Source: Paraplanobispora siamensis
GTDB lineage: Bacteria > Actinomycetota > Actinomycetes > Streptosporangiales > Streptosporangiaceae
Assembly (NCBI RefSeq): GCF_016863175.1
Contig: NZ_BOOJ01000030.1
Coordinates: forward strand, 186,001-250,000
DNA length: 64,000 nt
Direction: 5' to 3'
Part shown: positions 25,486 through 34,367 of the stretch, in pieces
How the letters are laid out: the number at the start of each line of letters is the position of its first letter
How positions within the stretch are numbered: the first letter of the stretch is position 1
Notes under the pieces: generated by a model
The model's input: the letters and a program-made list of their open reading frames with translations, nothing else
The model's database searches: none
Told to the model about the DNA's origin: nothing
Translations under genes and position numbers: made by a program

Positions 25486-26082
25486 CTAGTCCTCGTGGCG
25501 GCGCAGGCTCTGCCAGGCGGCTTCGCACAGGCCGGAGATCTCCTCCGGCGTGGGCTGGTGCGCCCCGGCGAACCACAGGCGGCACATCTCCATGGCCGGG
25601 CCGAGCCAGAGCACGTAGCACATCGTGGGGTGGACGGGCTGGAGCAGGCCGGCCTTCATGTGCGGCCGCCACCAGTCGGAGACCTGGCGGAAGAAGGCCC
25701 GGCGCGACTCCGAGACTTCCACGCCCCCCGGCTCGTCCCGCTTGGGCGGGCGCTCGCTGATCAGCAGGTGGGCCCGCTCGCGGTGCTCGCCGCACCAGTT
25801 CATGTGCAGGGCCACGATCGCCTCGATGCCCTCGCGCGCGCCCTCGTGGCGGCGCAGCTCGGTGATGAAGGCGTCCTGGTACATGTTCAGCGTGTCGGCG
25901 TAGAGCACGCCGAAGACGTGTTCCTTGCTGGCGAAGTGGTGGTAGAAGCTGCCGACGCTGACCCCGCTCTCCTCCCGGAGGCTGGCCAGAGTGGTCGCCG
26001 AGACACCGTCCTGACTGAATCGGCGCAGGGCTCCCTCGACGATCCGGGTCCGGCCGTCGCGTCCGTTCTTGGCACTCTTCAC
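25486..26082 (-). CDS. TetR family transcriptional regulator
   Basis: 198 residues from the chosen GTG. The helix-turn-helix is TTLASLREESGVSVGSFYHH at about residues 27-46. A GTG at 26133, one base after the upstream acetyltransferase stop and behind CTGAGG, would add 17 Cys-rich residues and allow coupling; I prefer the shorter form because it matches usual TetR N-termini. GAAC-AAG-GTTC (26103-26113, minus strand) just upstream is a possible operator. Ligand and targets unknown. Confidence 0.85.
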   Translation of the reverse strand: MKSAKNGRDGRTRIVEGALRRFSQDGVSATTLASLREESGVSVGSFYHHFASKEHVFGVLYADTLNMYQDAFITELRRHEGAREGIEAIVALHMNWCGEHRERAHLLISERPPKRDEPGGVEVSESRRAFFRQVSDWWRPHMKAGLLQPVHPTMCYVLWLGPAMEMCRLWFAGAHQPTPEEISGLCEAAWQSLRRHED

Positions 26083-26134
26083 GAGGTCAATGGTGGAGCA
26101 ACAGAACCTTGTTCCGCAAATGAGCCGACACACC

Positions 26135-26656
26135 TCAGGCGGGGTTGATCATAGCGGAGACCTCGACGGTGCCGGAAGCGGCCCTCATCGCGGCCTCCGG
26201 CCACTCCCTGCGGATCATCGCCAGCACCTTGCGGTTGCCGCCGAGCACGTCCATCCCCACGCTCCGCGCCCCGCCCGCCGCCGCGCGCCGCAGCAGCCTG
26301 CGCACCAGCCGCGACCCGAGCCCGCGACCCTGCCAGTCGTCGGTCACCACGACCGCGATCTCGACGTCGGACTCCCCGCCCCGGAAGCTCATCGCGTGCC
26401 CGACCACGGTGTCCCCGTACACCGCCAGCAGGACGTCGCGCCGCTCGTCCACCGCGAGCATGGTGCGCACCAGGCTCTCGGCCGGTCGGCCGACCCCGGT
26501 GAAGAACCGCAACGTCTGCGTGTGCAGCGACAGCCCGCCGAGGAAGCGGCGCAGCCGCTCCCCGTCATCCATGCGCGCCGGGCGGATCTCGACGCCGTCG
26601 CCCGGCAGGACCCGCACCGGATCACGGCGGGGTGGTGCCAGCTGGGTTCGTATCAT
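26135..26656 (-). CDS. GNAT family N-acetyltransferase
   Basis: 173 residues. The acetyl-CoA loop is DDWQGRGLGSRLVRRLLRRA and the preceding strand is EIAVVVT. The N-terminal half contains RFFTGVGRPAESLVR, as in GNATs related to those fused to acyl-CoA synthetases. It is divergent from an HxlR regulator with 64 bp between starts and lies just upstream of a TetR gene on the same strand. Substrate unknown. Confidence 0.85.
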   Translation of the reverse strand: MIRTQLAPPRRDPVRVLPGDGVEIRPARMDDGERLRRFLGGLSLHTQTLRFFTGVGRPAESLVRTMLAVDERRDVLLAVYGDTVVGHAMSFRGGESDVEIAVVVTDDWQGRGLGSRLVRRLLRRAAAGGARSVGMDVLGGNRKVLAMIRREWPEAAMRAASGTVEVSAMINPA

Positions 26657-26720
26657 GGACTCAGAGTCTCGGAAAGGGCTGAGTATGTCAAGTAGACTTA
26701 GCCGCGTTGGAGGTGACGCC

Positions 26721-27251
26721 ATGGCCACTTACGATGCGGGCATGAGTAAGGCGAGCCTCGGCAACGTGCCCTTCCGGGTGGACAACTGCTCGATCGAGCG
26801 CACGCTGGGCGTCGTGGGCGAGAAATGGACGTTCCTGGTGCTGCGCGAGGCCTTCAGCGGAGTACGCCGCTTCGCCGACATGCAGGCCGCCACGGGCGCG
26901 CCCAGGCAGGTGCTGAGCGCCCGGCTCACCCGGTTGGTGGAGGAGGGCCTGCTGCGCAAGGTCCCCTACCGCGAGCCCGGCCAGCGCCAGCGCGACGAGT
27001 ACCGGCTGACGGAGATGGGCAGGGACCTCTATCCGATCATGGTGGCGCTGATGCACTGGGGCGACCGGTACCTGTCCGAGCCCGACGGCCCGCCGGTGCT
27101 GCTGACCCATCGCGGCTGCGGCGCCCTCATCGAGCAGCGATTCCGGTGCGCGGACGGCCACGAGGTCGCCGGCCCCCTGGAGGTCACCCCGCTGCCGGGC
27201 CCCGGCGCGTCGGTCACCCCGGAAGCGCGCGCAGGCATCGGCGGAAGCTGA
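26721..27251 (+). CDS. HxlR family transcriptional regulator
   Basis: 176 residues. CSIERTLGVVGEKWTFLVLR is the canonical HxlR start of the winged helix, with RFADMQAATGAPRQVLSARL as the recognition helix and a Cys at the family's usual redox position. The C-terminal 50 residues extend past the domain. The ATG follows a near-perfect GGAGGTGA. Its 3' end overlaps the convergent membrane-protein gene by 38 bp. Confidence 0.9.
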   Translation: MATYDAGMSKASLGNVPFRVDNCSIERTLGVVGEKWTFLVLREAFSGVRRFADMQAATGAPRQVLSARLTRLVEEGLLRKVPYREPGQRQRDEYRLTEMGRDLYPIMVALMHWGDRYLSEPDGPPVLLTHRGCGALIEQRFRCADGHEVAGPLEVTPLPGPGASVTPEARAGIGGS

Positions 27252-27876
27252 GCACCGAGACCAGCCCCGCGCCGCCGAGCAGGACCGCGACCGCCGAGGT
27301 CCGCACGATCAGGTACGTCTCCGTGGACTGGCTGAGCAGCAGCCAGAGGGTCAGCCCGGCGTTGAGGAGCTGGGCGCCGCCCCACAGCACCGACAGCCGG
27401 ACGTAGAAGCGGCGCATGAGCGGGTGCTCGTGCAGGTGGCCGGGGAGCGGCACCAGGTCGGCCGCCACCCGCTGGATCAGGGGCCGCCGGAGCGGCGCGG
27501 TGAGCAGGAAGCCCATGCTCGCGCAGAACACGCCCAGGCACTCGGGCAGGAAGAACAGCACCGCGTTGCCGTTCAGGGCGGCCACCACGGCGCGGACCGT
27601 GATGGCCCCGGCCGCCAGCAGCATCATCCCGGAGACCGCCTCGCGCCGCACCAGCCGCCACGCCACCCGGCCGTAGACCCATGCCGTGGCCGCCGCGAGC
27701 CCGCCGTACAGGCCGGTGAACACCATCGCGACGTAGCAGACCACGACCGGGAGGATCATCCCCTCCAGCACCCGGGGTGCCGCGTGCCTGAGCACCGCTT
27801 TCAGCGAGATCGGCGCCAGGGCCGAACGGACGGGGGGAAGTGCCGGAGCCATGGGGGGCGAGTGGAGCAGGGTCAT
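27214..27876 (-). CDS. Integral membrane protein, VC0807-like family
   Basis: 220 residues with about five hydrophobic helices (for example GMILPVVVCYVAMVFTGLYG and TSAVAVLLGGAGLVSVL). Size and pattern fit the VC0807-like family seen in actinobacteria, whose function is unknown. Start at ATG with GGAG ten bases upstream; a second ATG eight codons in is possible. The 3' end overlaps the HxlR gene on the opposite strand. Confidence 0.65.
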   Translation of the reverse strand: MTLLHSPPMAPALPPVRSALAPISLKAVLRHAAPRVLEGMILPVVVCYVAMVFTGLYGGLAAATAWVYGRVAWRLVRREAVSGMMLLAAGAITVRAVVAALNGNAVLFFLPECLGVFCASMGFLLTAPLRRPLIQRVAADLVPLPGHLHEHPLMRRFYVRLSVLWGGAQLLNAGLTLWLLLSQSTETYLIVRTSAVAVLLGGAGLVSVLSFRRCLRALPG

Positions 27877-28058
27877 GGGGTGGCGGCTCCGCGGGTCGGG
27901 GACGGGTCTCAGCGACCGTACGGGATGCCCGAAGTGTCCGGCGGCGTTTCCCGAATTTCGGTGATCGGGACGGCCACGGGACAGCCGTCACCGGACGGCG
28001 CCGAGACCGGGGACGGGCTCCGCCCGTGGCCGGAGGACGGGGCGGTCGGTGCGGTGCC

Positions 28059-28064
28059 TACCCT
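28059..28064 (+). promoter_or_regulatory. -10 element for leaderless SURF1 message
   Basis: TACCCT ends seven bases before the GTG start, so transcription would begin at the start codon. The GGGAG between them is too close to act as a ribosome site, supporting leaderless translation. Confidence 0.5.
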
Positions 28065-28071
28065 TGGGAGC

Positions 28072-28926
28072 GTGTACCGGTTCCTGCTGACTCCTCGATG
28101 GATCGCGCTCCACGTCGTGGTCCTGCTGGTCATCCCCGCCTTCGTGTTCCTGGGCCAGTGGCAATTCGGGCGCTTCGAGGAGCGCTCGGCCAGCAGCGAG
28201 CAGATCACCGCCAACCTGGAGGCGCCGGCGGTGCCGGTGAACCGGCTCACCACGGCCGGCGGCACCGTGCGCACGCAGGACAAGTACCGGACGGTGACGG
28301 CCACCGGCGTCTTCGACCCGGCCCACCAGCTGCTCGTACGGCGCCGCGTGCAGGACAAGGCCGTCGGCTTCTACGTGCTCACCCCGCTGACCACCGGCTC
28401 CGGCGAGGCCGTGCTGGTGAACCGGGGCTGGGTGAAGGCCGGCGCCACCGCCGACGCCATGCCCGAGGTGCCGGCGCCGAGCACGGGTGAGGTAACTGTC
28501 ACCGGGAGGCTACGTCCCTCCGAGACCGAGGAGTCCTCGGGCATCCGCGACCGCCCCGGGCTGCCCGCCGGGCAGGTGCTGCTGATCAACACGGAGTCGA
28601 TCGGGAAGGGCCTGCCGTACCGGCTGCTGGGCGGGTACGTCGACCTGGTCGAGCAGTCCCCGGCCGCCGCCGCCGCGCCCGCGCCGGTGCCCGCCCCGGA
28701 CGTCTCCGAGGGCGGCGGGCTGAACCTGGCGTACGGCGTGCAGTGGTGGCTGTTCATCGGGGTCGCGATCGGCGGGTGGGCGCTGCTGATCCGCCGGGAG
28801 GCCGCCGACCTGCGGGCCGAGGCCGCCAAGAAGCGCGCGGAGCCCCGTGAGGAGCCCCGCCGGGAGCCCGGGGAAGCCGGAGAACCCAAGAAGCCCGAGG
28901 AGCCGAAGGAGCCCGTGGAGGCCTGA
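28072..28926 (+). CDS. SURF1 family cytochrome oxidase biogenesis protein
   Basis: 284 residues with the SURF1 layout: N-terminal helix (RWIALHVVVLLVIPAFVF) followed by LGQWQFGRFEER, a periplasmic domain with VLVNRGWV, and a C-terminal helix introduced by YGVQWWLFIGVAIGG. SURF1 assists insertion of heme a into aa3-type cytochrome c oxidase. Beyond the last helix is a charged Glu/Pro/Arg tail of about 40 residues, long for the family. A leaderless GTG start is chosen. No oxidase genes are adjacent. Confidence 0.92.
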   Translation: MYRFLLTPRWIALHVVVLLVIPAFVFLGQWQFGRFEERSASSEQITANLEAPAVPVNRLTTAGGTVRTQDKYRTVTATGVFDPAHQLLVRRRVQDKAVGFYVLTPLTTGSGEAVLVNRGWVKAGATADAMPEVPAPSTGEVTVTGRLRPSETEESSGIRDRPGLPAGQVLLINTESIGKGLPYRLLGGYVDLVEQSPAAAAAPAPVPAPDVSEGGGLNLAYGVQWWLFIGVAIGGWALLIRREAADLRAEAAKKRAEPREEPRREPGEAGEPKKPEEPKEPVEA

Positions 28927-28945
28927 CCCCGCCGGCCCCGGGGCG

Positions 28946-29653
28946 TCAGGTCGTCGCCAGCCCCAGGCCGAGCATGACCGCCACGGCGAGCACGAACCCG
29001 CCCGTCCCGTCGATCCTGGCCCGCGCCGGCAGCACCTCGTACGGCCGCCCGCGCCACAGCGGGTACGGCTCCAGCAGGACGTACAGGAACGACCCGCCGG
29101 TCAGGAACATCCACGTCCAGGCGGGACGGCTGGCGTAGCGGTGGTCGCGGCGGGTGAGCATGAGCAGCCAGGCCAGCACCTCGGCCGCCACCGCCACCGG
29201 CGCGAACGGCTGCCACCACCGCCCGTAGGCCGGCGAGCCCGTGAACACCGCAGGCCCCCGGAAACCCCTGCCGCCGTCGGTCCGCACGATCTCGACCGAA
29301 GGCCCGGCCGCGGCCCGGACGCGGGCCATGAAGGCCTCCTGGCGCCGTTCGAGGGCCTCGGGGATCAGCCGGGTGGTGACGGGGTCCCAGACGTCGCCGG
29401 GCTGGTCGAACTTCGCCTGGCTCCAGGAGAGCGGGCCGCTCGACCACGTCAGGGAGCCGTAGGCGGGCCAGTTGCCGTCGTAGACCACCCTGGTCACGGT
29501 CCCGGCCCGCAGGTCGCCGATGAGCTCCTCGGCGTCCCGCAGGGCCGGGTTCTGGTTCAGGTGCACGATCACGGTCGACAGCGCCAGAACGAACAGCAGC
29601 GCGAGACGCGCGCCGTACGGCACCGCTCCCCGCACCGGAACAACCGCTTGCAC
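28946..29653 (-). CDS. Hypothetical membrane protein
   Basis: 235 residues. One helix near the N-terminus (LALLFVLALSTVIVHL), an extracytoplasmic stretch of about 100 residues, then three helices in the C-terminal half (VAVAAEVLAWLLMLT, WTWMFLTGGSFLYVLL, GFVLAVAVMLGLGLA). I recognise no family. The GTG start has GGGAG five bases upstream. It converges with SURF1, 19 bp apart. Confidence 0.7.
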   Translation of the reverse strand: MQAVVPVRGAVPYGARLALLFVLALSTVIVHLNQNPALRDAEELIGDLRAGTVTRVVYDGNWPAYGSLTWSSGPLSWSQAKFDQPGDVWDPVTTRLIPEALERRQEAFMARVRAAAGPSVEIVRTDGGRGFRGPAVFTGSPAYGRWWQPFAPVAVAAEVLAWLLMLTRRDHRYASRPAWTWMFLTGGSFLYVLLEPYPLWRGRPYEVLPARARIDGTGGFVLAVAVMLGLGLATT

Positions 29654-29946
29654 CTGTACTCCCGCTCCCCCGTGACGCCGGCTTCCGCCAGGCTACGGCG
29701 CGTGGCGCGCCCTGTAGAACGCGCCCATAGAACCAGGGCGGCGGTTCGGCCGCCGTAAAGAGATCGGCCCCGCCGGAACGACATCTCCTGGGCAAGACTG
29801 ATATTCCGGTTTTATCGGGGTAGGGAGCGTCCCCAGGACCCGCAGCGGGCGGCACCCTCACCGCGGGTCCGCGCCCCGGGGTCGCCTCCCTATCCCCCCT
29901 CCGGTGTCTCCGGGGCGCATCCGGCATCAACACGAGACCAAGCGGC
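29654..29946. other. Intergenic region without a recognisable gene
   Basis: Divergent spacer between the membrane protein and the amidohydrolase promoter. It holds a small GGCGG/CCGCC palindrome near 29739 and a less GC-rich stretch near 29800, but no open frame with a ribosome site and no clear RNA. Confidence 0.6.
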
Positions 29947-29976
29947 TTGTCCAGTGTTATGCCAGCCCCGTACCGT
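29947..29976 (+). promoter_or_regulatory. Promoter of leaderless amidohydrolase gene
   Basis: TTGTCC (29947-29952), 18-bp spacer, TACCGT (29971-29976), then exactly seven bases to the GTG start. No ribosome site lies between, so the message is predicted to be leaderless. Confidence 0.6.
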
Positions 29977-29983
29977 TAATCGC

Positions 29984-31180
29984 GTGACGACGCCGCTGCT
30001 CCCCGACCCCGAGCCAAGGCGGCGGGACTATGTGATCATCTCTGCCGACGATCACCTGATCGAGCCGCCCGACATGTTCGAGGGACGGCTCCCCGAGAAA
30101 TACGCCGACCTCGCTCCCAAGGTGGTCGAGACCGAGTCCGGCCATCAGGTCTGGCGGTACGGCGGAGCGACCTACCCGTGCGCCGGGCTCGACGTCGGCG
30201 CCGGGCTCCCCCGCGAGCAGTGGACGCTCGACCCGGTCCGGTTCGAGCACATGCGCCCCGGCTGCCACGACATCGAGGCCCGGATCCAGGACATGGACCG
30301 GGGCGGCGTCTGGGCGGCGCTGTGCTTCCCCGGGATGCTGGCCGGGGAGGCCGGCATGGTCTTCGCCAGGACCCGCGACCAGGACCTCGGCCTGGCCGTG
30401 CTGCGGGCGTGGAACGACTGGCACGTCGAGGTCTGGGCGGGCACCTACCCCGAGCGGATCATCGCCCTGCAGCTGCCGTGGCTGACCGACCCGGAGATCG
30501 CCGCCAAGGAGATCCGCGACAACGCCTCGCGGGGCTTCAAGGCCGTGCTCTTCCCCGAGTTCCCCTCCCGCCTGCGCCTGCCCTCGATCCACAGCGACCA
30601 CTGGGACCCGTTCTTCCGGGCCTGCGAGGAGACCGGCACGGTCGTGTGCCTGCACGCCGGGAGCGGGTCCTGGGTCCCCGTGCCGTCCAAGGACACCCCG
30701 GTCGAGGCGATCACCACGCTCATGCCGGCCAGCGCCATGTTCGCCTGCGCCGACTGGCTCTGGTCGGGCGTGCCGCTGCGCTTCCCCGCGCTCCGGATCC
30801 TGATCGTGGAGGGCGGCGTGGGCTGGCTGCCGATGCTGGCCGAGCGCGCCGACTACGCGCTGGACCACCCCGTCGCCGGGGAGGCGCCCTGGGAGGGCGG
30901 CCTGAAGCCCAGCGAGGTCCTGCGCCGCAACTTCTTCTTCGGGACGCTCAACGACCACGCCCTGTCGGGCGTTCGCCTGGCCGTCGGCCTGGAGCACGTC
31001 CTGCTGGAGAGCGGTTACCCCCACTCCGACTCCACCTGGCCCGACACCCAGGAGTCCATCACCCGGAACATGGGCAACCTGCCGCCCGCCGACATCGCCC
31101 GGGTGGCCTACGGCAACGCCGCCCGCCTGTTCGGCCACCCGCTGCCCTCGCGCGCCTGGCTCAGGATGGAGGAGCTGTGA
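29984..31180 (+). CDS. Amidohydrolase family protein (amidohydrolase_2)
   Basis: 398 residues. The metal-binding opening is SADDHLIEPPDMF (DxH), a mid-domain histidine lies in VCLHAGSGSW, and a late acidic residue in GYPHSDSTWPDT, as in the ACMSD/decarboxylase branch of amidohydrolases. These are TIM-barrel enzymes for hydrolysis or decarboxylation of ring compounds. A neighbouring LLM oxidoreductase and TetR gene (31.7-33.6 kb) suggest a degradation locus, but no substrate is evident. The GTG start is set by the promoter seven bases upstream; an ATG at 29954 would precede the promoter. Confidence 0.87.
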   Translation: MTTPLLPDPEPRRRDYVIISADDHLIEPPDMFEGRLPEKYADLAPKVVETESGHQVWRYGGATYPCAGLDVGAGLPREQWTLDPVRFEHMRPGCHDIEARIQDMDRGGVWAALCFPGMLAGEAGMVFARTRDQDLGLAVLRAWNDWHVEVWAGTYPERIIALQLPWLTDPEIAAKEIRDNASRGFKAVLFPEFPSRLRLPSIHSDHWDPFFRACEETGTVVCLHAGSGSWVPVPSKDTPVEAITTLMPASAMFACADWLWSGVPLRFPALRILIVEGGVGWLPMLAERADYALDHPVAGEAPWEGGLKPSEVLRRNFFFGTLNDHALSGVRLAVGLEHVLLESGYPHSDSTWPDTQESITRNMGNLPPADIARVAYGNAARLFGHPLPSRAWLRMEEL

Positions 31181-31229
31181 CTCCCGGCGGGACCCTCCGG
31201 CGGCGCGACGGCTCCGGCCCGCGCCCGCC

Positions 31230-31568
31230 TCAGGAGAGGGTGGCCGGGATGCGCCTGCGCTCCCAGTCGACGTAGCGCCCGCTCTCACCGAGCAGCGAGG
31301 TCATCAGCCACAGGAAGACCCCGAAGTCGTCGACCACCCCGGCCAGGAGCAGGAACTCCGGGATCACGTCCACCGGCGAGAGCATGTAGAGCACGCCGAG
31401 GCCCATCATGGCCAGCCTGCCCTTGCCCATGCCGGGATACGTCCCGTTCATCACCCCGCTCAGCAGCCGGGGGATCGCCCGCAGCCTGGCGCCGATGCCC
31501 GGCGACCCCGGCCTCGCCACTTCCCTGTACGCCCGCCAGGCCTGAGCCGCCCGTGCCGCCTTCGCCAT
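31230..31568 (-). CDS. DUF1232 (YkvA-like) membrane protein
   Basis: 112 residues. GVLYMLSPVDVIPEFLLLAG is the DUF1232 signature (YxxSPxDxIPD/E), flanked by a second hydrophobic stretch VDDFGVFLWLMTSLL. The family consists of small membrane proteins of unknown role. GAGGAGGGG precedes the ATG at good spacing. Confidence 0.88.
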   Translation of the reverse strand: MAKAARAAQAWRAYREVARPGSPGIGARLRAIPRLLSGVMNGTYPGMGKGRLAMMGLGVLYMLSPVDVIPEFLLLAGVVDDFGVFLWLMTSLLGESGRYVDWERRRIPATLS

Positions 31569-31741
31569 GGAACCCCTCCTCGGGAGCACGCTCGTCCGGC
31601 CGTGTCCCCTACCCGGCCTCAACACGATATAACGCGTGCCTCCCCCGCCGAGTTCCATCCGTACCCAGTACCCTTCCGCGGGACCGCGGGCATGGAGAGG
31701 GCGCCGGTACGGCGGGGCCGCCCGGCGCCTTCGGGCGGCGC

Positions 31742-32710
31742 TCAGCCCGCGTCGGGGGCCAGGTCGCGTACGGCCTGCGTGATCGGCACCTCGCCGCCGG
31801 GGATGGGGGCGAGCACCGGGGTGTCGAGGCCGTTGTCGACGTACTCCCGGATCCTGGCCCGGCAGGTGGCCGCGTCGCCGTGCACGATGAGGGAGTCGAC
31901 CACCTCGTCGGGGATGGCCTTCAGGGCCGCCTGACGGTCTCCGGCCGCCCAGGCCTCGTGCATCGGACGCAGCACCTCGCCGCGTCCCAGCCAGTCGTGG
32001 AAGGCCGCGTACACCGGCACGGTCAGATAGCTGGCGAGCATCCACCGGCCCAGCTCCCGGACCTTGTCGGCGTCCTCGCTGACGCACACGAACAGCCGGG
32101 CGATCAGCTCGGTGTCCGGGCCGATCTCGGCGCGGACCTTCCGGACGTCCTGCGGGGAGAGCCAGTTGGTGATCGCGCCGTCGGCCTCCTCGGCGGCCAG
32201 GTGGAGCATCCGGGGCCGCAGGGCGGCGAGGACGATCTTCGGCTGGACCTTGGGGGCGTGCTCCAGCTTGAAGCCCTTGACCTCGAACGTCTCGTACTTC
32301 TCGGTGACCTTCTCGCCGGCCAGGGCCTTCTTCAGGAAGCGCAGCGTGTCGCGGGTCCGGGAGAAGGGCTTGACGAACTCCCCGGCGTTCCAGCGCTCGA
32401 CGATGGCCGGGGAGGAGGACCCGATGCCCAGGACGAAGCGGTCGGGGGCCAGGTCGGCGAGGGTGGCGGCCGACATGGCGAGCAGGGCGGGACCCCGGGT
32501 GGAGACCGGGACGATCGCGCTGCCCAGGCGCAGGCCCGGCGCCCACTCGGAGGCCAGCGCGAGGGGCGTGAAGCCGTCGACGCCGTTGACCTCGGCCGAC
32601 CAGACGTCGGTGTAGCCGAGCCCGGGCAGCTCGGCCACCAGCTCCTTCGAGCGGGCCAGTGAGCGGTCGTAGAAGGGGACCGTCATCCCCCAGCGTGCAC
32701 CCGTCGCCAT
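31742..32710 (-). CDS. LLM class F420-dependent oxidoreductase
   Basis: 322 residues of LLM TIM barrel: GYTDVWSAEVNGVDGF, LGSAIVPVSTRGPALLAMSA and LGIGSSSPAIVERW are typical of the TIGR03559-like F420-dependent branch common in actinobacteria. GGAGG six bases before the ATG fixes the start against an upstream in-frame ATG. A palindromic TetR-type site and a TetR gene lie just upstream on the same strand. Confidence 0.88.
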   Translation of the reverse strand: MATGARWGMTVPFYDRSLARSKELVAELPGLGYTDVWSAEVNGVDGFTPLALASEWAPGLRLGSAIVPVSTRGPALLAMSAATLADLAPDRFVLGIGSSSPAIVERWNAGEFVKPFSRTRDTLRFLKKALAGEKVTEKYETFEVKGFKLEHAPKVQPKIVLAALRPRMLHLAAEEADGAITNWLSPQDVRKVRAEIGPDTELIARLFVCVSEDADKVRELGRWMLASYLTVPVYAAFHDWLGRGEVLRPMHEAWAAGDRQAALKAIPDEVVDSLIVHGDAATCRARIREYVDNGLDTPVLAPIPGGEVPITQAVRDLAPDAG

Positions 32711-32822
32711 CGTGCTGCCTCCCATGGTCCCTCGTCGGTCCCTCGCCCGGGACTCCAGATTTCCAGAACGAGATTCTGGTGTAGCTTGCCGCACCCACCC
32801 GGGGAGGCGTCAACACACCGAC

Positions 32823-32842
32823 CATACCAACCGGACGGTATG
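32823..32842. promoter_or_regulatory. TetR-type palindrome upstream of LLM oxidoreductase
   Basis: CATACC-N8-GGTATG, six-base perfect arms, about 115 bp upstream of the oxidoreductase start and downstream of the TetR gene end. Likely operator for the adjacent TetR protein. Confidence 0.6.
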
Positions 32843-32897
32843 TTGCGGGAGACGGTCTCCCCGCCCCGTGGCGATCGGAGACCCCGGCGGCCCGCGC

Positions 32898-33572
32898 TCA
32901 GGAGCGGAGCTCGTGCACCCCGGCGATGAAGTCCCGTGCGATGCCCCGCAGGCCCGGCAGGTGGGAGAGCCCGACCAGCCGGTCGACCAGCGGCACGGTC
33001 AGCTCGATGAGCCGGTAGGTCTTGCGGCACCCCTCGGAGGTGTCGTGCACCCAGAACAGGACCACGCCCATCGACAGCAGCCAGAGCAACTCGGGCAGCT
33101 CCGCCCGCAGCTCGGCGTCCATCCGGTCGGTGCAACCCTCCACGACCCGGCGGTAGATCGCGATGGACGACTCCCGCGCGGGCGACGACTCGACGCTGAA
33201 CGGGCTGAGCGGGTTGGTCGGCTCGGCCGCGTGCTTGAAGAACTTCACCGCGAACTCGTGGTACGGCTCGGAGACCCGCACCCACTCGCGCAGGACCCCG
33301 CCCAGGCGTCCGGCGAAGGAGCGCTCGGTGGCCAGCAGACCCTCGCACGCCGCCTCGTGCTCGGCCTGCGCCCGGTCGTAGTAGGCCTGGATCAGCGCCT
33401 CCTTGGAGGCGAAGTAGTAGTAGGCGTTGCCCACCGAGACGCCCGCCTCGGCCGCGATGGCCCGCATCGTGGTCGCCTCGTACCCCCGCTCGCGGAACAG
33501 CCGCAGGGCGGTCTCCACGATGATCTCTCGGGTCCTTTCAGATCCCCGGTTCTTCTGAATCGGCGCGGCCAC
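32898..33572 (-). CDS. TetR family transcriptional regulator
   Basis: 224 residues. The helix-turn-helix is TTMRAIAAEAGVSVGNAYYY at about residues 34-53, and TREIIVETALRLFRERGYEA is helix 1. TACAGT lies exactly seven bases before the GTG at 33572, predicting a leaderless start there; a GTG three codons earlier overlaps that -10 box. It probably controls the LLM oxidoreductase downstream through the palindrome between them. Confidence 0.87.
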   Translation of the reverse strand: MAAPIQKNRGSERTREIIVETALRLFRERGYEATTMRAIAAEAGVSVGNAYYYFASKEALIQAYYDRAQAEHEAACEGLLATERSFAGRLGGVLREWVRVSEPYHEFAVKFFKHAAEPTNPLSPFSVESSPARESSIAIYRRVVEGCTDRMDAELRAELPELLWLLSMGVVLFWVHDTSEGCRKTYRLIELTVPLVDRLVGLSHLPGLRGIARDFIAGVHELRS

Positions 33573-33728
33573 GTTCGTCACTGTACGGCGGATGGCCGGG
33601 TTAGGTCATCGCGGCTCATCGTGATCGGCATCACAGCACAAAAATCATGCCGTGAGAGGAGTCGGCCGGTTTGGACCGTGGGGATTGCTCCTGTCGGCGG
33701 AAGGGCGAACCGCGACAGGGATGAGGAA

Positions 33729-34286
33729 ATGAGAACACTCCCTCGTACACACCGGACGGGCCGGCCGGATGCCGGGACCCGCACGCCGGGACGCGGCGCC
33801 TGCGCACGGGCGGCCGTCGCCGCCGGGGCCCTGCTGGTCCTGCAGGCCTCCTTCGTCACGCTCCTGCCGGGGCCCGCGACCGCGGCCGACCGCCCCGCAC
33901 GCCTCGACCACGACCAGGCCGTCAAACGGCTGAAACGGGCCGGCCTGAGCTGGACGTCGTCCGGGGGGTGCGCCGACCGCCGGAACCCGCGGTGCACCTC
34001 CTTCGACGCGTTACGGGTCGTCAGCCTGAGAAAGGTGATCAAACTCAAACGCCGCAGCGGCTGCCCGATCACCCTGACCGGCGGCACCGAGACGGGTCAC
34101 GAGCACGGCCGCTACAGCCACTACACCGGCTACAAGCTGGACATCGCGCTCAACGGATGCGTCGACCGCCACATCACCCGGAGGTATCCCTTCCACGGCC
34201 TGCGCGACGACGGCGCACGGCTCTACCGCGCCCCGGGCGCGCTGTACGCCCGCACGTCGGACCACTGGGACATCCTGCTGCGCTGA
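33729..34286 (+). CDS. Secreted M15/Hedgehog-type peptidase-like protein
   Basis: 185 residues with a signal peptide: basic start, hydrophobic core AAVAAGALLVLQASFV, and a likely cut after PATAA near residue 53. The mature part has SHYTGYKLDIAL, which fits the HxxxxxxD zinc motif of D,D-peptidases of the M15/VanX/Hedgehog fold, and TSDHWDILL near the end, which could supply the last zinc histidine. Four cysteines (for example SSGGCADRRNPRCTS) suggest disulfides. A wall-peptide hydrolase role is inferred; the usual catalytic Glu before the last His is not obvious. Confidence 0.65.
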   Translation: MRTLPRTHRTGRPDAGTRTPGRGACARAAVAAGALLVLQASFVTLLPGPATAADRPARLDHDQAVKRLKRAGLSWTSSGGCADRRNPRCTSFDALRVVSLRKVIKLKRRSGCPITLTGGTETGHEHGRYSHYTGYKLDIALNGCVDRHITRRYPFHGLRDDGARLYRAPGALYARTSDHWDILLR

Positions 34287-34290
34287 GGCC

Positions 34291-34319
34291 GTCCCGGAGC
34301 CGTCCTGAGGCTCCGGGAC
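34291..34319 (+). terminator. Terminator of M15-like gene
   Basis: GTCCCGGAGC pairs with GCTCCGGGAC, ten bases, nine-base loop, four bases after the stop codon. Confidence 0.8.
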
Positions 34320-34367
34320 ACGACCGCGCCCCGGCGCGCCGTACGGGCGGCACCGGGGCGCGACCGG

